From contig NZ_CP050301.1 in the NCBI RefSeq assembly GCF_014189505.1, positions 1,495,501-1,559,500 on the forward strand: DNA of 64,000 bases. The letters run 5' to 3'. Shown one piece after another: positions 45,580-56,899 of this stretch. Source of the DNA: Phyllobacterium sp. 628. Lineage in GTDB: Bacteria; Pseudomonadota; Alphaproteobacteria; Rhizobiales; Rhizobiaceae. Position 1 is the stretch's first letter; each line of letters opens with the position of its first letter. Below the pieces are notes generated by a model, which was not told where the DNA came from, ran no database searches, and saw only the letters and a list, made by a program, of their open reading frames with translations. Both the position numbers and the translations under genes were made by a program.

Positions 45580-47049
45580 TTGAAAGACCCCGAATCGGAC
45601 GCTCGCAAGGCGTCGAAAGAAGGGGCGTCTGGCGGTGATCCGGTGTCAAATGGCATCACGCATCCCGCCAAGAACGGACCCGGGCCTCAAGGGGGACCTG
45701 CGCACCAGTCGCAGGCGAACCAGCCCGATTCCAATGAAGGACGCTTCGACAAGAACCCCAAGAAACGTGCACGCCGCCGTCGGCGCGGCAAGTCGAAGCA
45801 CGGCGTTGTTTCGGCGGAAAGTCCTGTTGCCGCAACTGTTGCACCGGAAGCAGTCAGTGAACCAAGTGTGGCGGCGCAGGCCAAGACCGGCAAAAAGCGC
45901 CGCCCCAACCGCCACAGACGCCGCGGCCGGGCCGGAGCAAAGCAACTGGAAGCGGCGATTGCCGTATCAGCTGTTGCTGCACCCGAAGGACCGACCAAGC
46001 CCATCGACGCGGATAGCACCCGGCGTGAGCCCCGCTATGCCGGTGCGCCGCTTTATGCTGCGCTTGATCTTGGCACCAACAATTGCCGCCTGCTTGTGGC
46101 AACGCCCACACGGCCGGGCCAGTTCCGCGTCATCGATGCGTTCTCGCGCATTGTCCGGCTCGGCGAAGGCCTTGGCGCGAGCGGCCGCCTGAGCCAGAAC
46201 GCTATGAGCCGGGCCATCGAAGCGCTCAAAATATGCCGGGACAAGCTCGAAAATCATGATGTGCGCAAAGCGCGTCTCATTGCTACTGAAGCGTGCCGTC
46301 AGGCGGAAAACGGCGAAGAATTCCTGGATCAGGTCAAGCACGAGACCGGTCTCGATCTCGAAATCATCAATCGCCAGACCGAGGCGCGTCTGGCAGTGTC
46401 CGGTTGCGGTACGCTGGTCGAGCGTGAAACCGATGCGGTTGTCCTGTTCGACATTGGCGGTGGTTCATCCGAGATTGCCCTGATCGATCTGTCGGAACGC
46501 CGCTCGCCGCGGCTCGCCGAGCATATCATTGCGTGGACCTCGCTGCCTGTGGGTGTCGTCACGCTGGCCGAACGGTTTGGCGGGCGCGACGTCACCGTCG
46601 ATAATTTCGCCGTCATGGTCAATCACGTGGCGGAACTGATCAATGATTTCACCGAACGGCACAAGCTCGGCGATCTCGTAAAGAGCCAGAACTTTCATCT
46701 GCTCGGCACGTCTGGCACGGTTACGACCCTTGCCGGCATTCATCTGGGCCTTGATCGCTATGACAGGCGCCGCATCGATGGTATCTGGATGCAGAATGAC
46801 GATGTGACGGAGATGACAAGTCGGCTGCTGTCGTGGAGTTTTGACGAGCGCGTCGCCAATCCCTGCATCGGGGCCGACCGGGCGGATCTTGTGCTTGCCG
46901 GCTGCGCCATTCTCGATGCCATCCGCAATGTCTGGCCCAGCCAGAAACTGCGCGTGGCGGATCGCGGTCTGCGCGAAGGTATTTTGACTGAACTCATGTC
47001 GCGCGATGGCGCGTGGCGCAATCGCTGGTTTCGCGCCAATGTCGCGTAA
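45580..47049 (+). CDS. Ppx/GppA-family phosphatase with an Arg-rich N-terminal extension
   Basis: The protein is 489 residues from the TTG at 45580, which has AAGGAT about eight bases upstream; a TTG at 45532 would add 16 residues. The actin-fold core has [16 protein letters not shown] (phosphate 1), [17 protein letters not shown] (phosphate 2) and [17 protein letters not shown]. The family removes phosphate from polyphosphate ends or pppGpp. The first roughly 135 residues are disordered and carry two basic patches, [15 protein letters not shown] and [15 protein letters not shown]. This is a trait of the alphaproteobacterial form, but nucleic-acid contact is only inferred. rlmE follows 20 bases later. 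Confidence 0.9.
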   Translation: MKDPESDARKASKEGASGGDPVSNGITHPAKNGPGPQGGPAHQSQANQPDSNEGRFDKNPKKRARRRRRGKSKHGVVSAESPVAATVAPEAVSEPSVAAQAKTGKKRRPNRHRRRGRAGAKQLEAAIAVSAVAAPEGPTKPIDADSTRREPRYAGAPLYAALDLGTNNCRLLVATPTRPGQFRVIDAFSRIVRLGEGLGASGRLSQNAMSRAIEALKICRDKLENHDVRKARLIATEACRQAENGEEFLDQVKHETGLDLEIINRQTEARLAVSGCGTLVERETDAVVLFDIGGGSSEIALIDLSERRSPRLAEHIIAWTSLPVGVVTLAERFGGRDVTVDNFAVMVNHVAELINDFTERHKLGDLVKSQNFHLLGTSGTVTTLAGIHLGLDRYDRRRIDGIWMQNDDVTEMTSRLLSWSFDERVANPCIGADRADLVLAGCAILDAIRNVWPSQKLRVADRGLREGILTELMSRDGAWRNRWFRANVA

Positions 47050-47069
47050 AAGAGGGGCGTAATTTCCCA

Positions 47070-47783
47070 ATGGCTAAAACAACAACGGGCGGGCGCGGCG
47101 GTACAGGTACGCGCGGCCTTCATACCAAGATCAAGAAGAAGGCAGGCACGATCAAGGAATCGTCACGCCGCTGGCTCGAGCGTCACATTAACGATCCCTA
47201 TGTGCAGCGATCAAAGGCCGATGGCTACCGGTCACGCGCCGCCTATAAGCTCATCGAGATCGATGACCGCTACAAGATTTTGAAAAAAGGTCAGCGCATC
47301 ATCGATCTGGGCGCGGCTCCCGGTGGCTGGAGCCAGATTGCTGCCAGCATTGTCGGCTCGCCGGAAGATGTGCCGACTGTGGTCGGTATCGACTACCTGC
47401 ATATCGATCCCCTGCCGGGTGTGACATTGCTGGAGATGGATTTTCTGGATGACGCGGCACCGGACAAACTGATCGAAGCGCTCGGCGGCCTGCCTGACAT
47501 CGTTCTGTCCGACATGGCTGCGCCGACAACTGGCCACCGCCGCACCGATCATATCCGTACGACGCATCTGTGCGAAGTTGCTGCGGATTTTGCCGTGTCC
47601 GTGCTGCGTCCGGGCGGGCATTTCCTCACCAAGACGTTTCAGGGCGGCACGGAGAACGAAGTGCTGACGCTGTTGAAGAAGCACTTCAAATCCGTGCATC
47701 ACGTCAAGCCGCCGGCATCCCGTGCGGAGTCGGTCGAGCTTTACCTGCTCGCCCGCGACTTCAAGGGCAAATCTCAAGACTAG
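47070..47783 (+). CDS. rlmE: 23S rRNA 2'-O-ribose uridine methyltransferase RlmE
   Basis: The 237-residue SAM-dependent enzyme methylates U2552 of 23S rRNA in the large subunit. It has the SAM motif [15 protein letters not shown], the K-D-K-E tetrad regions ([31 protein letters not shown] and the Glu in [11 protein letters not shown]), and a basic N-terminal tail. ATG at 47070 follows AGAGGGG. It forms a likely two-gene unit with the Ppx/GppA gene. Confidence 0.95.
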   Translation: MAKTTTGGRGGTGTRGLHTKIKKKAGTIKESSRRWLERHINDPYVQRSKADGYRSRAAYKLIEIDDRYKILKKGQRIIDLGAAPGGWSQIAASIVGSPEDVPTVVGIDYLHIDPLPGVTLLEMDFLDDAAPDKLIEALGGLPDIVLSDMAAPTTGHRRTDHIRTTHLCEVAADFAVSVLRPGGHFLTKTFQGGTENEVLTLLKKHFKSVHHVKPPASRAESVELYLLARDFKGKSQD

Positions 47784-47791
47784 AGCCAGGA

Positions 47792-49204
47792 CTAGGCGAC
47801 AGTTTCTTCAACAGGTGTTGCTTGTGCCGTCACCCGGTGGCCGGATACTTCGGCTCCCGCGTCCGGCTTCATGCGGACGAATGAGAAGAATGCCAGCGAC
47901 GACACGGCTGCAACCAGGAAGAACGCCGTGTGGAAATCTGACAGCTGCAGCGGTCCGCCATGCATGCTGGTGGTGACTTCAAGAATGCCACCGGCAACGG
48001 CAACACCCAGCGCAATCGATATTTGCTGCGCCACTGACGCGATAGGTGTGGCGAGGCTGGTCTGCTCATTGGGCACTTCCGCATAACCAAGCGCATTGGT
48101 GCCGGTGAAGAACAGCGAGCGGAAAAAGCCAGCGACGAGCAGCAGCACAATGATGATCGCCGTTGGTGTCTCCGGTGTGAAAAAGCCATTCATGGCAATG
48201 AAGCTTGCGGCGACCAGCGAACCATACATCAGCGCATTGCGAAAGCCGGTCTTGCGGAAGAACCATGTGGTCACAAGCTTCATACCGATGGCGCCTGCCG
48301 CTGAAACAAACGTGATGAGACCGGACTGAAAGGGCGTCATGCCGAAGCCGATCTGAAACATCAGCGGCAGCAGGAAAGGTGTTGCGCCAACGCCAATCCG
48401 GAACAGACTGCCGCCGACAATCGAAGCCCGGAATACCGGGTTCTTGAACAAATCAAGCGCCAGCAATGGTTCCGGTGTGCGTTTCGCGTGGATCAGATAA
48501 AGAACTGTCGAGACAATGCCGATGGCCAGCGTTGAGAACCCGACCCACGCGGGCAGGGCAGGCAGGCTGACAACGGACAGCCCGAAAACCACGCCGGAAG
48601 CGGCAATCCCGCTAAGAAAAAAGCCTGTTACATCCAGCTTGCGCTGGATCAGCGTTTCTACATCCGGCAGATAGCGCGTGGCAAACCAGATACCCGCAAG
48701 GCCGATTGGCACGTTGATCAGGAAAATCCAGTGCCAGGTAAAATAGGTGGTGAGGAACCCGCCGATGGGTGGCCCGAGCAGCGGACCAACCAGTGCCGGT
48801 ACAGTGAGCCAAGCCATGGCACCGACAAGTTCGCTGCGCGGGGTGGAGCGCACCAGAACCAGCCGTCCGACCGGCGTCATCATCGCGCCGCCGACCCCCT
48901 GCACAAAGCGCGAGACGACAAAGGCAAGCAGCGAGTTGGAAACGGCGCAGGCGATGGAGCCGAGAACGAACACAACAATGGCGGCGCGAAAGACATTCTT
49001 GGCACCGAAACGGTCGGCCATCCAGCCACTGACCGGAATGAACACCGCGAGTGACACGAGATAGGCAGTTAGGGCCAGCTTCAGCGCAATCGGGCTGGTG
49101 CCGATATCGGCGGCAATAGCGGGCAGGGATGTCGAGATGACAGTCGAGTCCATCTGTTCCATGAACAGGGCAATCGCCAGCACGAGCGGAACAATGCGGT
49201 TCAC
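47792..49204 (-). CDS. MFS drug-efflux transporter of the DHA2 type
   Basis: The 470-residue membrane protein has about 14 helices. It shows the DHA2 motif LALFMEQMDSTVISTSLPAI in helix 1, ADRFGAKNVFRAAI in the loop after helix 2, and LTVPALVGPLLGPPIGGFLTT in helix 5. It resembles E. coli MdtD-type exporters of drugs or small organic compounds. Its 3' end faces rlmE with an eight-base gap. The true substrate is unknown. Confidence 0.9.
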   Translation of the reverse strand: MNRIVPLVLAIALFMEQMDSTVISTSLPAIAADIGTSPIALKLALTAYLVSLAVFIPVSGWMADRFGAKNVFRAAIVVFVLGSIACAVSNSLLAFVVSRFVQGVGGAMMTPVGRLVLVRSTPRSELVGAMAWLTVPALVGPLLGPPIGGFLTTYFTWHWIFLINVPIGLAGIWFATRYLPDVETLIQRKLDVTGFFLSGIAASGVVFGLSVVSLPALPAWVGFSTLAIGIVSTVLYLIHAKRTPEPLLALDLFKNPVFRASIVGGSLFRIGVGATPFLLPLMFQIGFGMTPFQSGLITFVSAAGAIGMKLVTTWFFRKTGFRNALMYGSLVAASFIAMNGFFTPETPTAIIIVLLLVAGFFRSLFFTGTNALGYAEVPNEQTSLATPIASVAQQISIALGVAVAGGILEVTTSMHGGPLQLSDFHTAFFLVAAVSSLAFFSFVRMKPDAGAEVSGHRVTAQATPVEETVA

Positions 49205-49454
49205 AATGAATTCCAGTTCTCAAGAAAGGGTTCGGAAAACAAACATGGGTCCGTCGTGGGACTCAGAATAATAACCCTGTATTGCTGGGGGTTGCGATAG
49301 CACCGGCGCGCCAGCCGCTCAAGCACCGATCAATCAGATGTGATCCAGCGCGGGGCTTTTTTCGGTTATGCAAAGAGGAACAGTTCAGCAGCGGCAGCGT
49401 TGCACGCAGTGATATCCCAATCGCAATCCCAAGACGTTTGATGGAGATATTCCC

Positions 49455-50438
49455 ATGACTCCCTATGAAATTTCCCGCCGTGACCTGTTTCTTGCTTCGA
49501 GCGCTATCGCTGGAGGGTTGGCCCTGTCGCAGGGCATGGCAGTTGCTGCCGAAACCCCGGTTCCGCAATCGGATGTGAAATCACCGGGGTTCAAGCGTTT
49601 CAAGCTTGGCTCGTTTGAAATCACCACGCTTCTCGATGGTTTGCGCCCGTCTGGCGGGCCTTTCCCCACCTTCGGCGCCGATCAGAGCCAGGAAAAAGTC
49701 GGCGAATTGATGCGCGCCAACTTCCTCCCGGAGACGAAATTCGTCAATGGTTTCGCGCCGGTACTGATCAATACGGGCTCCGAACTTATCCTGTTTGATA
49801 CGGGTTTCGGTGCTGCTGGTCGCGAAAACGGTTTTGGCCAGCTCGAAGCCAATATGAAAGCGGCGGGTTACACGCCCGATCAGGTCAGCATTGTCGTGCT
49901 TACCCATATGCACGGCGATCATATCGGCGGCTTGATGAATGGCGACACGCCGGGCTTTGCCAATGCGCGCTATGTCGCAGGGCAGATTGAGTATGATTTC
50001 TGGACTGATCCTGCCCGTGCAGGGACTCCGGCTGAGGCTGGTGCCAAGGGTGTTGCGGCGAAGGTGAAGCCGCTGGCGGAAAAGACCACCTTCATCAAGG
50101 CAGGTGCTTCAATCGTTTCGGGTATCACCAGCGAAGCCGCCTATGGCCACACCCCCGGCCATATGATTTTTCATGTGGAGTCAGAGGGCAAGCGCGTGGT
50201 GCTGACGGCCGATACCGCCAATCATTACGTCGCATCCCTGCAGCGCCCGGAATGGGAAGTGGCGTTCGACACGGATCGCGCCAAAGGCATCGAAACCCGC
50301 AAGCGCGTGCTGGATATGATTGCCACCGATAAGGTGCCATTCATTGGCTACCATATGCCGTTCCCGTCAGCCGGTTACCTCGAACGGCTCGGCAGCGGTT
50401 ACCGCTTTGTCCCGGTAACCTATCAGTTCGACGTCTGA
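49455..50438 (+). CDS. Tat-exported metallo-beta-lactamase-fold hydrolase
   Basis: The 327-residue protein has a twin-arginine signal (SRRDLFLASSAIAGG) ending near AVAAE. The metal site includes THMHGDHIGGL, the His in GHTPGHMIFHV and the Asp of VVLTADTANHY. This places it in the MBL-fold hydrolases that include lactonases and sulfur or phosphoester hydrolases; the substrate is unknown. It would fold in the cytoplasm with its metals and then cross the membrane. Divergent from the MFS gene. Its end overlaps the ClC gene by 16 bases. Confidence 0.9.
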   Translation: MTPYEISRRDLFLASSAIAGGLALSQGMAVAAETPVPQSDVKSPGFKRFKLGSFEITTLLDGLRPSGGPFPTFGADQSQEKVGELMRANFLPETKFVNGFAPVLINTGSELILFDTGFGAAGRENGFGQLEANMKAAGYTPDQVSIVVLTHMHGDHIGGLMNGDTPGFANARYVAGQIEYDFWTDPARAGTPAEAGAKGVAAKVKPLAEKTTFIKAGASIVSGITSEAAYGHTPGHMIFHVESEGKRVVLTADTANHYVASLQRPEWEVAFDTDRAKGIETRKRVLDMIATDKVPFIGYHMPFPSAGYLERLGSGYRFVPVTYQFDV

Positions 50439-51787
50439 TCCTGTGCTGCTGCTGCGGCGGCTTCGGCGCGTTTGCGCCGGATCGCATCGGCAATGAAGAC
50501 GCGTGACAGCGCGTGATACAGGGGTTCGTGCGAGATGATCCGCGCCGTGCCGTAGCCAAGCATGGATGTGCACATCAGCGCGATAACACTGTCATGGCTG
50601 CCGGTCATTTCCAGAATGATGACGAAGGCAGTCATTGGTGCCTGCACCACTCCGGCAAAATATCCGGCCATGCCGAGCACAGCGGCAAGGCCGATATTGC
50701 TGCCGGTCAGCAAGCCAACAGAGCTGCCGAAGCTCGCGCCGACGGAAAGAGACGGCGCGAAGATGCCGCCGGGAATGCCTGAAACCATCGACAGGAAACT
50801 TGCGAGCAGCTTTTCCAGAAAGAAGTACCAGGGCAGCGCATGCCCTTCGACGGCGCCGCGTGCCTGCTCGTAACCTGTATCGAATGTAGTGCCACCTGAC
50901 GCAACGCCGATGGCCGCGACAGCAAACCCGCAAATGCCTGCCAGCAGCAATGTCCGGCGGAAGGGATCCGGCGTTGTCCAGCGTTTGATGCGGCGCAGGG
51001 CTTTCACTGCGCCCGCGCTGAAACAGGCGCCGAAGGCGCCGCCGCCCACACCGCACAGGATCACCAGCAGCCAATCGGAAAAACTGGTGGCGATGGTTCC
51101 CGATGAACCGAAATAAGTATAGTTGCCGACAAGACCAATGGCCGCGAGGCCCGACAAAATGACCGCCGTCAGCACCAGCCCGTTGGTGCGTGCCTCATAG
51201 GACCGGCCCATTTCCTCAATGGCAAAGACGATACCGGCGAGCGGCGTGTTGAACGCGGCGGCAATGCCTGCCGCTGAACCCGCCAGAATAAGACCGCGCG
51301 CCTGCGCCATGCCGCCCCAGCGCGCCACCTGCAACATCAGCGATGCACCGACCTGCACGGTGGGGCCTTCGCGCCCTATAGAAGCACCGGAAAACAATCC
51401 GACGACCGTTAACAGGATTTTGCCGAAGACCATCCGCAATGACAGCAATTTTACGCGGTCGTCATGGTCGTTCAGATGCCGCGCCGCAATGGCTTGCGGG
51501 ATGCCGCTGCCCTGCGCATTCGGGAAAAAGCTGTAGGCCATATAGGCGCATAAGACGAAGCCAAGCGGGGTGATGATCAGCGGCAGGAATGTCGTCCAGC
51601 CGGTTGTGCCGATCACTCCATGAAAACTCTGTTGGGCAAGATCAGCCAGCTTGGCGAAGAGCACACTGATGACGCCGATGGCGATTGCACCCGCCCAGAA
51701 TACAAGGCGCGGCCGCCAGACGCGGGTATTGCCCCACATGGCGCGGGACCGGCGCAGGAAGGAAACTTTTCGGTAAATCGGACGCAC
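50423..51787 (-). CDS. ClC-family chloride channel/antiporter
   Basis: The protein is 454 residues from the GTG at 51787, preceded by AGGAA; a longer frame from 51925 adds an unrelated sequence. ClC selectivity motifs are visible in order: AQGSGIPQAI (helix D), SIGREGPTVQVG (helix F) and PGGIFAPSLSVGA (helix N), with VQAPMTAFVII and the R helix later. No C-terminal CBS domains are present. Bacterial members exchange chloride for protons, as in acid response, or pass fluoride. The gating glutamate in GREGP suggests an exchanger. Confidence 0.92.
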   Translation of the reverse strand: MRPIYRKVSFLRRSRAMWGNTRVWRPRLVFWAGAIAIGVISVLFAKLADLAQQSFHGVIGTTGWTTFLPLIITPLGFVLCAYMAYSFFPNAQGSGIPQAIAARHLNDHDDRVKLLSLRMVFGKILLTVVGLFSGASIGREGPTVQVGASLMLQVARWGGMAQARGLILAGSAAGIAAAFNTPLAGIVFAIEEMGRSYEARTNGLVLTAVILSGLAAIGLVGNYTYFGSSGTIATSFSDWLLVILCGVGGGAFGACFSAGAVKALRRIKRWTTPDPFRRTLLLAGICGFAVAAIGVASGGTTFDTGYEQARGAVEGHALPWYFFLEKLLASFLSMVSGIPGGIFAPSLSVGASFGSSVGLLTGSNIGLAAVLGMAGYFAGVVQAPMTAFVIILEMTGSHDSVIALMCTSMLGYGTARIISHEPLYHALSRVFIADAIRRKRAEAAAAAAQDQTSN

Positions 51788-51919
51788 GGCAATTCCTGAC
51801 GATCGGCAATGAATGGGCGGGTATTGTTTCAATATGCTGGAAAATGCCACGGCAGTCCCGACAATTCGCCCTTTTCTTGCCAAGATGCACAGGGCATTTT
51901 GCCGCCCAAGGAGGACATC

Positions 51920-52339
51920 ATGCAACGATTCTATGGTTTGGTTCTGCTCTCACTGGCCCTCAGTGCCGTTTCGCCTGCCTTTGCCGCTTCCCCGGAGGAA
52001 AAGGTTGATCCGATCGACAAGGCGGCAACCGAATGTCTGAACAGCCCTGCAGGACAGACGACGTCGGGAATGGTCGATTGTTCGCACAAGGCTTTTGTCG
52101 CCTACGACAAGCAGTTGAACGAGACGTACAAGAAGGTTCTGGCCTCGGTTGATCCTGAATCCGCCAAACTGATCAAAGATGCCCAGCGCAAATGGGTGGC
52201 GTGGCGCGAGGCACAGATCAAGGCCGATGATGGTCCATGGCGGGCTGATCGCGGTACGATTGCCAGCATGGATATCGAGGCGATGAATGTCGATGCCGTG
52301 CGCGCCCGCATCAAAGAACTACAATATTATGCGCAGTGA
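51920..52339 (+). CDS. LprI-family (DUF1311) periplasmic protein
   Basis: The 139-residue product has a signal peptide (LVLLSLALSAVSPAFA) and a body with two Cys (ATECLNS and MVDCSHKAF) and the typical YDKQLNETYKKVL and AQRKWVAWREAQ stretches. Related M. tuberculosis LprI inhibits lysozyme; most alphaproteobacterial ones are uncharacterised. ATG at 51920 follows AAGGAGG. It is divergent from the ClC gene. Confidence 0.85.
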   Translation: MQRFYGLVLLSLALSAVSPAFAASPEEKVDPIDKAATECLNSPAGQTTSGMVDCSHKAFVAYDKQLNETYKKVLASVDPESAKLIKDAQRKWVAWREAQIKADDGPWRADRGTIASMDIEAMNVDAVRARIKELQYYAQ

Positions 52340-52469
52340 ATACGGTTTCTACCACCGGTAGCGTGTTGCGCTCGCAAGACTGTTTCAGGGATAAATACGT
52401 TTCCATCTTTCCAAACCGACATATCCATGTTACCAGCCCGTGCCAATTCACCTGAACATTACTGACTCG

Positions 52470-52491
52470 GCGCACCGCCATCGTGGTGCGC
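52470..52491 (+). promoter_or_regulatory. hairpin in the guaB leader
   Basis: A perfect 7-bp stem GCGCACC/GGTGCGC with an 8-base loop lies about 25 bases before the guaB ATG, just ahead of CTTGTCGCATTTTAAGGA. The position fits an attenuator or a translation-control element, but no T run follows at once. Confidence 0.4.
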
Positions 52492-52505
52492 TTGTCGCAT
52501 TTTAA

Positions 52506-54020
<1,515 letters not shown>

Positions 54021-54036
54021 CCGGAGCGCGGAGGTC

Positions 54037-54573
54037 ATGTCTGACAACACCCTCCGCGATCACTTCTCGGCCATGGCGCGTAACAGCGCCTGGTCAAACC
54101 ACCGTTTGCTCAGTGCCTGCGCCGGGTTGACCGATGCGGAATTTGCGCAGGAGCGCACGAGTTTCTTTCCATCGATCCAGATGACGCTCAACCACAATCT
54201 CATCGTCGATCAAATCTATCTGGCTGATATGACCGGTCTTGGCCGCAGGAATATCAGCCTTGTCGGCGATATTCCTTATCCCAAACTGGCTGATCTGAAG
54301 AAAGCGCAAGAAGCGTTTGATGCCGATCTCATCGCCTTTTGCGATGGCCTGAACGCTGCGGATATGGATCGCATTGTTCCCATCGAATGGCATGACGGTA
54401 CCATTTCCCAGGAACCGGTCCGACACGTCCTGTCACATCTGTTCGTGCATCAGATCCACCATCGTGGTCAGGCACATGCCATGCTGGCAGGAACCAAGGT
54501 TCCACCGCCGCAACTCGATGAATTTTTCCTCAATTATGACAAGCCGCGCCGCAAGGGCGAACCGTTTGCCTGA
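54037..54573 (+). CDS. DinB-family metal-dependent protein
   Basis: The 178-residue protein is a DinB four-helix bundle. The three metal-ligand histidines are visible as NHNLIVDQIYLAD near residue 49 and HLFVHQIHHRGQAHAML near 130. Relatives bind Ni or Zn and some serve as thiol transferases; the substrate here is unknown. It lies 16 bases after guaB. Confidence 0.85.
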   Translation: MSDNTLRDHFSAMARNSAWSNHRLLSACAGLTDAEFAQERTSFFPSIQMTLNHNLIVDQIYLADMTGLGRRNISLVGDIPYPKLADLKKAQEAFDADLIAFCDGLNAADMDRIVPIEWHDGTISQEPVRHVLSHLFVHQIHHRGQAHAMLAGTKVPPPQLDEFFLNYDKPRRKGEPFA

Positions 54574-54698
54574 CAGGCAACGAGGCTTCTTTGTTGACAG
54601 ACAATGCATGCCGGAATGTGATAGATAAATCATAATCTGCGGGGGCTGAGTGGCAACAGTCCGTGCAGGCATGATCACTCTTTTGTTGATGGCAGACC

Positions 54699-56888
54699 AT
54701 GAGCTTTTTTCATTCTTCATTGCTGAAAATCTTGATTGGCATTTTTGCGGCATTGTTTTTGCTGGCGTCACCCGTGTTTGCACAGACGACACCCGCTGCA
54801 GAACCGCATGCTACGCCGAAGGTGGATCAGTTTCTCCAGCTTCTGTCTGATCCCGAGGTGAAAACATGGCTGGAAAAAGAGCTGGCAAAACCGGACTCTC
54901 CGGCTGCGGCTGCGGATGCTCAGTCAACTGAAACCAGCCCAATGGCAAAGTCGATGGTGTCCTCGTCGCTGGAAACCGTAAAACGGCATGTCGAACGCGT
55001 TGGCCAAACCATTCCCGATCTGCCGCGGCAATTTATGCAGGCACGTTCAACGGTCATGCAGGATCTCAGCGCGCGGGGCGGGCTGCTGGGCGTTTTTCTG
55101 CTTGTGGCCGTATTCATTGCGGCAGGAATCGCGATGACACGGCTGGTTTTTCACCTGACTGTCCGGTTCCGCCGGTGGCTCATCAGCTTGTCAAAGGACA
55201 CCCCTCAAGGCCGTGCGAAGAAAATCAGTGCTCGCTTCCTGTACTCGATCCTCTTGATCCTCGCATTCAGTCTTGGCAGCACCGGCGCCTTCATGATCTT
55301 CGATTGGCCGCCATTGCTGCGTGAAGTCGTTCTGGCCTACCTGACTGCGGCAACCGGTACATGGGCAGTGAACATGTTCTGCAAAGCCGGGCTGATTACA
55401 TCCAAGATGCATGTGGCGCATTCCGAAGAAGTGCGTGCATTGCCAATATCCAACGAGACAGCCGATCACTGGAGCCGCTGGCTTGTCATCATCGCTGGCT
55501 GGTTCTTCTTCGTTGAAGCGACATTCTCCCTGCTTCCGCTGCTCGGGTTGAACTCTGACGGCATAGTCGTTCTGACGATCCCGACCTATTTTGTCCTGCT
55601 CTGCCTGGTCCTCGTTGCAATTTGGCTGCGGCCGCATGCTCCCCGCATTGAAGGAAAGCGCCAGCTTGTCAGTCACACAGCTGCGACCTGGCTTTTGACC
55701 GTCTACTTCATCGGTCTGTGGTTGCTGCAACTGACGGGATCATGGACAGCGTTTTCGGTTGTTCTTCTCGCCTTCGCCATACCTCTCATGGTTATTGTGG
55801 CTCACAAGGCGGTTCACTTCATATTGCGGCCGGCATCGGTCGAAGCAGGCGGAGCAACGATCCCGGCAGTGACTCTCGCTGTTATTGATCGCGGTATCCG
55901 GGTCGCCCTTATCGTGCTTGCCGTATTTTTTGCGGCGCGCATGTGGGGTGTCAGCATGTCGAGCATGCAAAACCCGGAAAATCCGACAACAACGCTGATC
56001 ATGCGCGGTCTTTTAAACACGCTTGTCATTGCGCTCGCAGCCGATTTTGGCTGGAGCATCATCAAGGCGTTGATCGAGCGGAAGCTTGGCATTCATCGCC
56101 ATCCGGAAGACGAACAGGCAGAGATAGATCCCCAGCAGGCGCGGCTTCGCACGCTGCTGCCGATCATCCAGAACATTCTCTTCGCGTCGATCGTGATCAT
56201 GGCAATCCTGATGATCCTGTCATCGATCGGTATTCAGATAGGACCGTTGATTGCGGGCGCGGGCGTGGTCGGCGTGGCCATCGGTTTTGGTGCACAGACC
56301 GTGGTCAAAGACGTTATATCAGGTGTTTTTTACCTGCTCGACGACGCGTTCCGCATTGGCGAATATATCAGCAGCGGCAAGTATATGGGTACGGTGGAAA
56401 GCTTCAGCTTGCGCTCGATCAAGCTGCGCCACCATCGCGGCCCGATCTTCACCATACCCTTTGGCGAACTTGGCGCGGTGCAAAATCAGAGCCGGGATTG
56501 GACGACCGACAAGTTCAACATTACGGTCGGCTTTGATACGGACGTCGAGGTTGCACGCAAGCTCGTCAAACGCGTCGGCGCACAGCTTGCCGAAGATCCG
56601 GAATTTGCACCCTGGGTGATCGAACCGATCAAGATGCAGGGTGTTCAGGAGTTTGGCGAGTACGGTATTGTGTTGCGCATGAAGATGACCACCAAACCCG
56701 GCGGTGCCTTTGCGATGAAACGCAAATTCTTCATCGCCGTGCAAAAGGCCTTCAAGGAGAACCATATCGAACTGCCTTTCCCGACTGTGCATGTGCAGAA
56801 AGGCGAGGACGCGCCCACTGCCATTGCACAAACCGTAACGGCGCGGCGCAAGCGCGCCGCCGTGGCGAAAGCGGCAGATGCGGCATAA
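54699..56888 (+). CDS. MscS-family mechanosensitive ion channel with large N-terminal region
   Basis: The 729-residue membrane protein has a signal-like N terminus (LLKILIGIFAALFLLASPVFA), a predicted periplasmic region to about residue 120, several helices, then the MscS pore and cytoplasmic domain near residues 505-690. The channel helix GAGVVGVAIGFGAQTVVKDV and DAFRIGEYISSGKYMGTVES are clear. Such enlarged MscS proteins open under turgor stress; the N-terminal part may sense something else. C-terminal tail is Ala/Lys-rich. ATG follows GGCAGACC weakly. Confidence 0.9.
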   Translation: MSFFHSSLLKILIGIFAALFLLASPVFAQTTPAAEPHATPKVDQFLQLLSDPEVKTWLEKELAKPDSPAAAADAQSTETSPMAKSMVSSSLETVKRHVERVGQTIPDLPRQFMQARSTVMQDLSARGGLLGVFLLVAVFIAAGIAMTRLVFHLTVRFRRWLISLSKDTPQGRAKKISARFLYSILLILAFSLGSTGAFMIFDWPPLLREVVLAYLTAATGTWAVNMFCKAGLITSKMHVAHSEEVRALPISNETADHWSRWLVIIAGWFFFVEATFSLLPLLGLNSDGIVVLTIPTYFVLLCLVLVAIWLRPHAPRIEGKRQLVSHTAATWLLTVYFIGLWLLQLTGSWTAFSVVLLAFAIPLMVIVAHKAVHFILRPASVEAGGATIPAVTLAVIDRGIRVALIVLAVFFAARMWGVSMSSMQNPENPTTTLIMRGLLNTLVIALAADFGWSIIKALIERKLGIHRHPEDEQAEIDPQQARLRTLLPIIQNILFASIVIMAILMILSSIGIQIGPLIAGAGVVGVAIGFGAQTVVKDVISGVFYLLDDAFRIGEYISSGKYMGTVESFSLRSIKLRHHRGPIFTIPFGELGAVQNQSRDWTTDKFNITVGFDTDVEVARKLVKRVGAQLAEDPEFAPWVIEPIKMQGVQEFGEYGIVLRMKMTTKPGGAFAMKRKFFIAVQKAFKENHIELPFPTVHVQKGEDAPTAIAQTVTARRKRAAVAKAADAA

Positions 56889-56899
56889 GGGAAGCCGAT

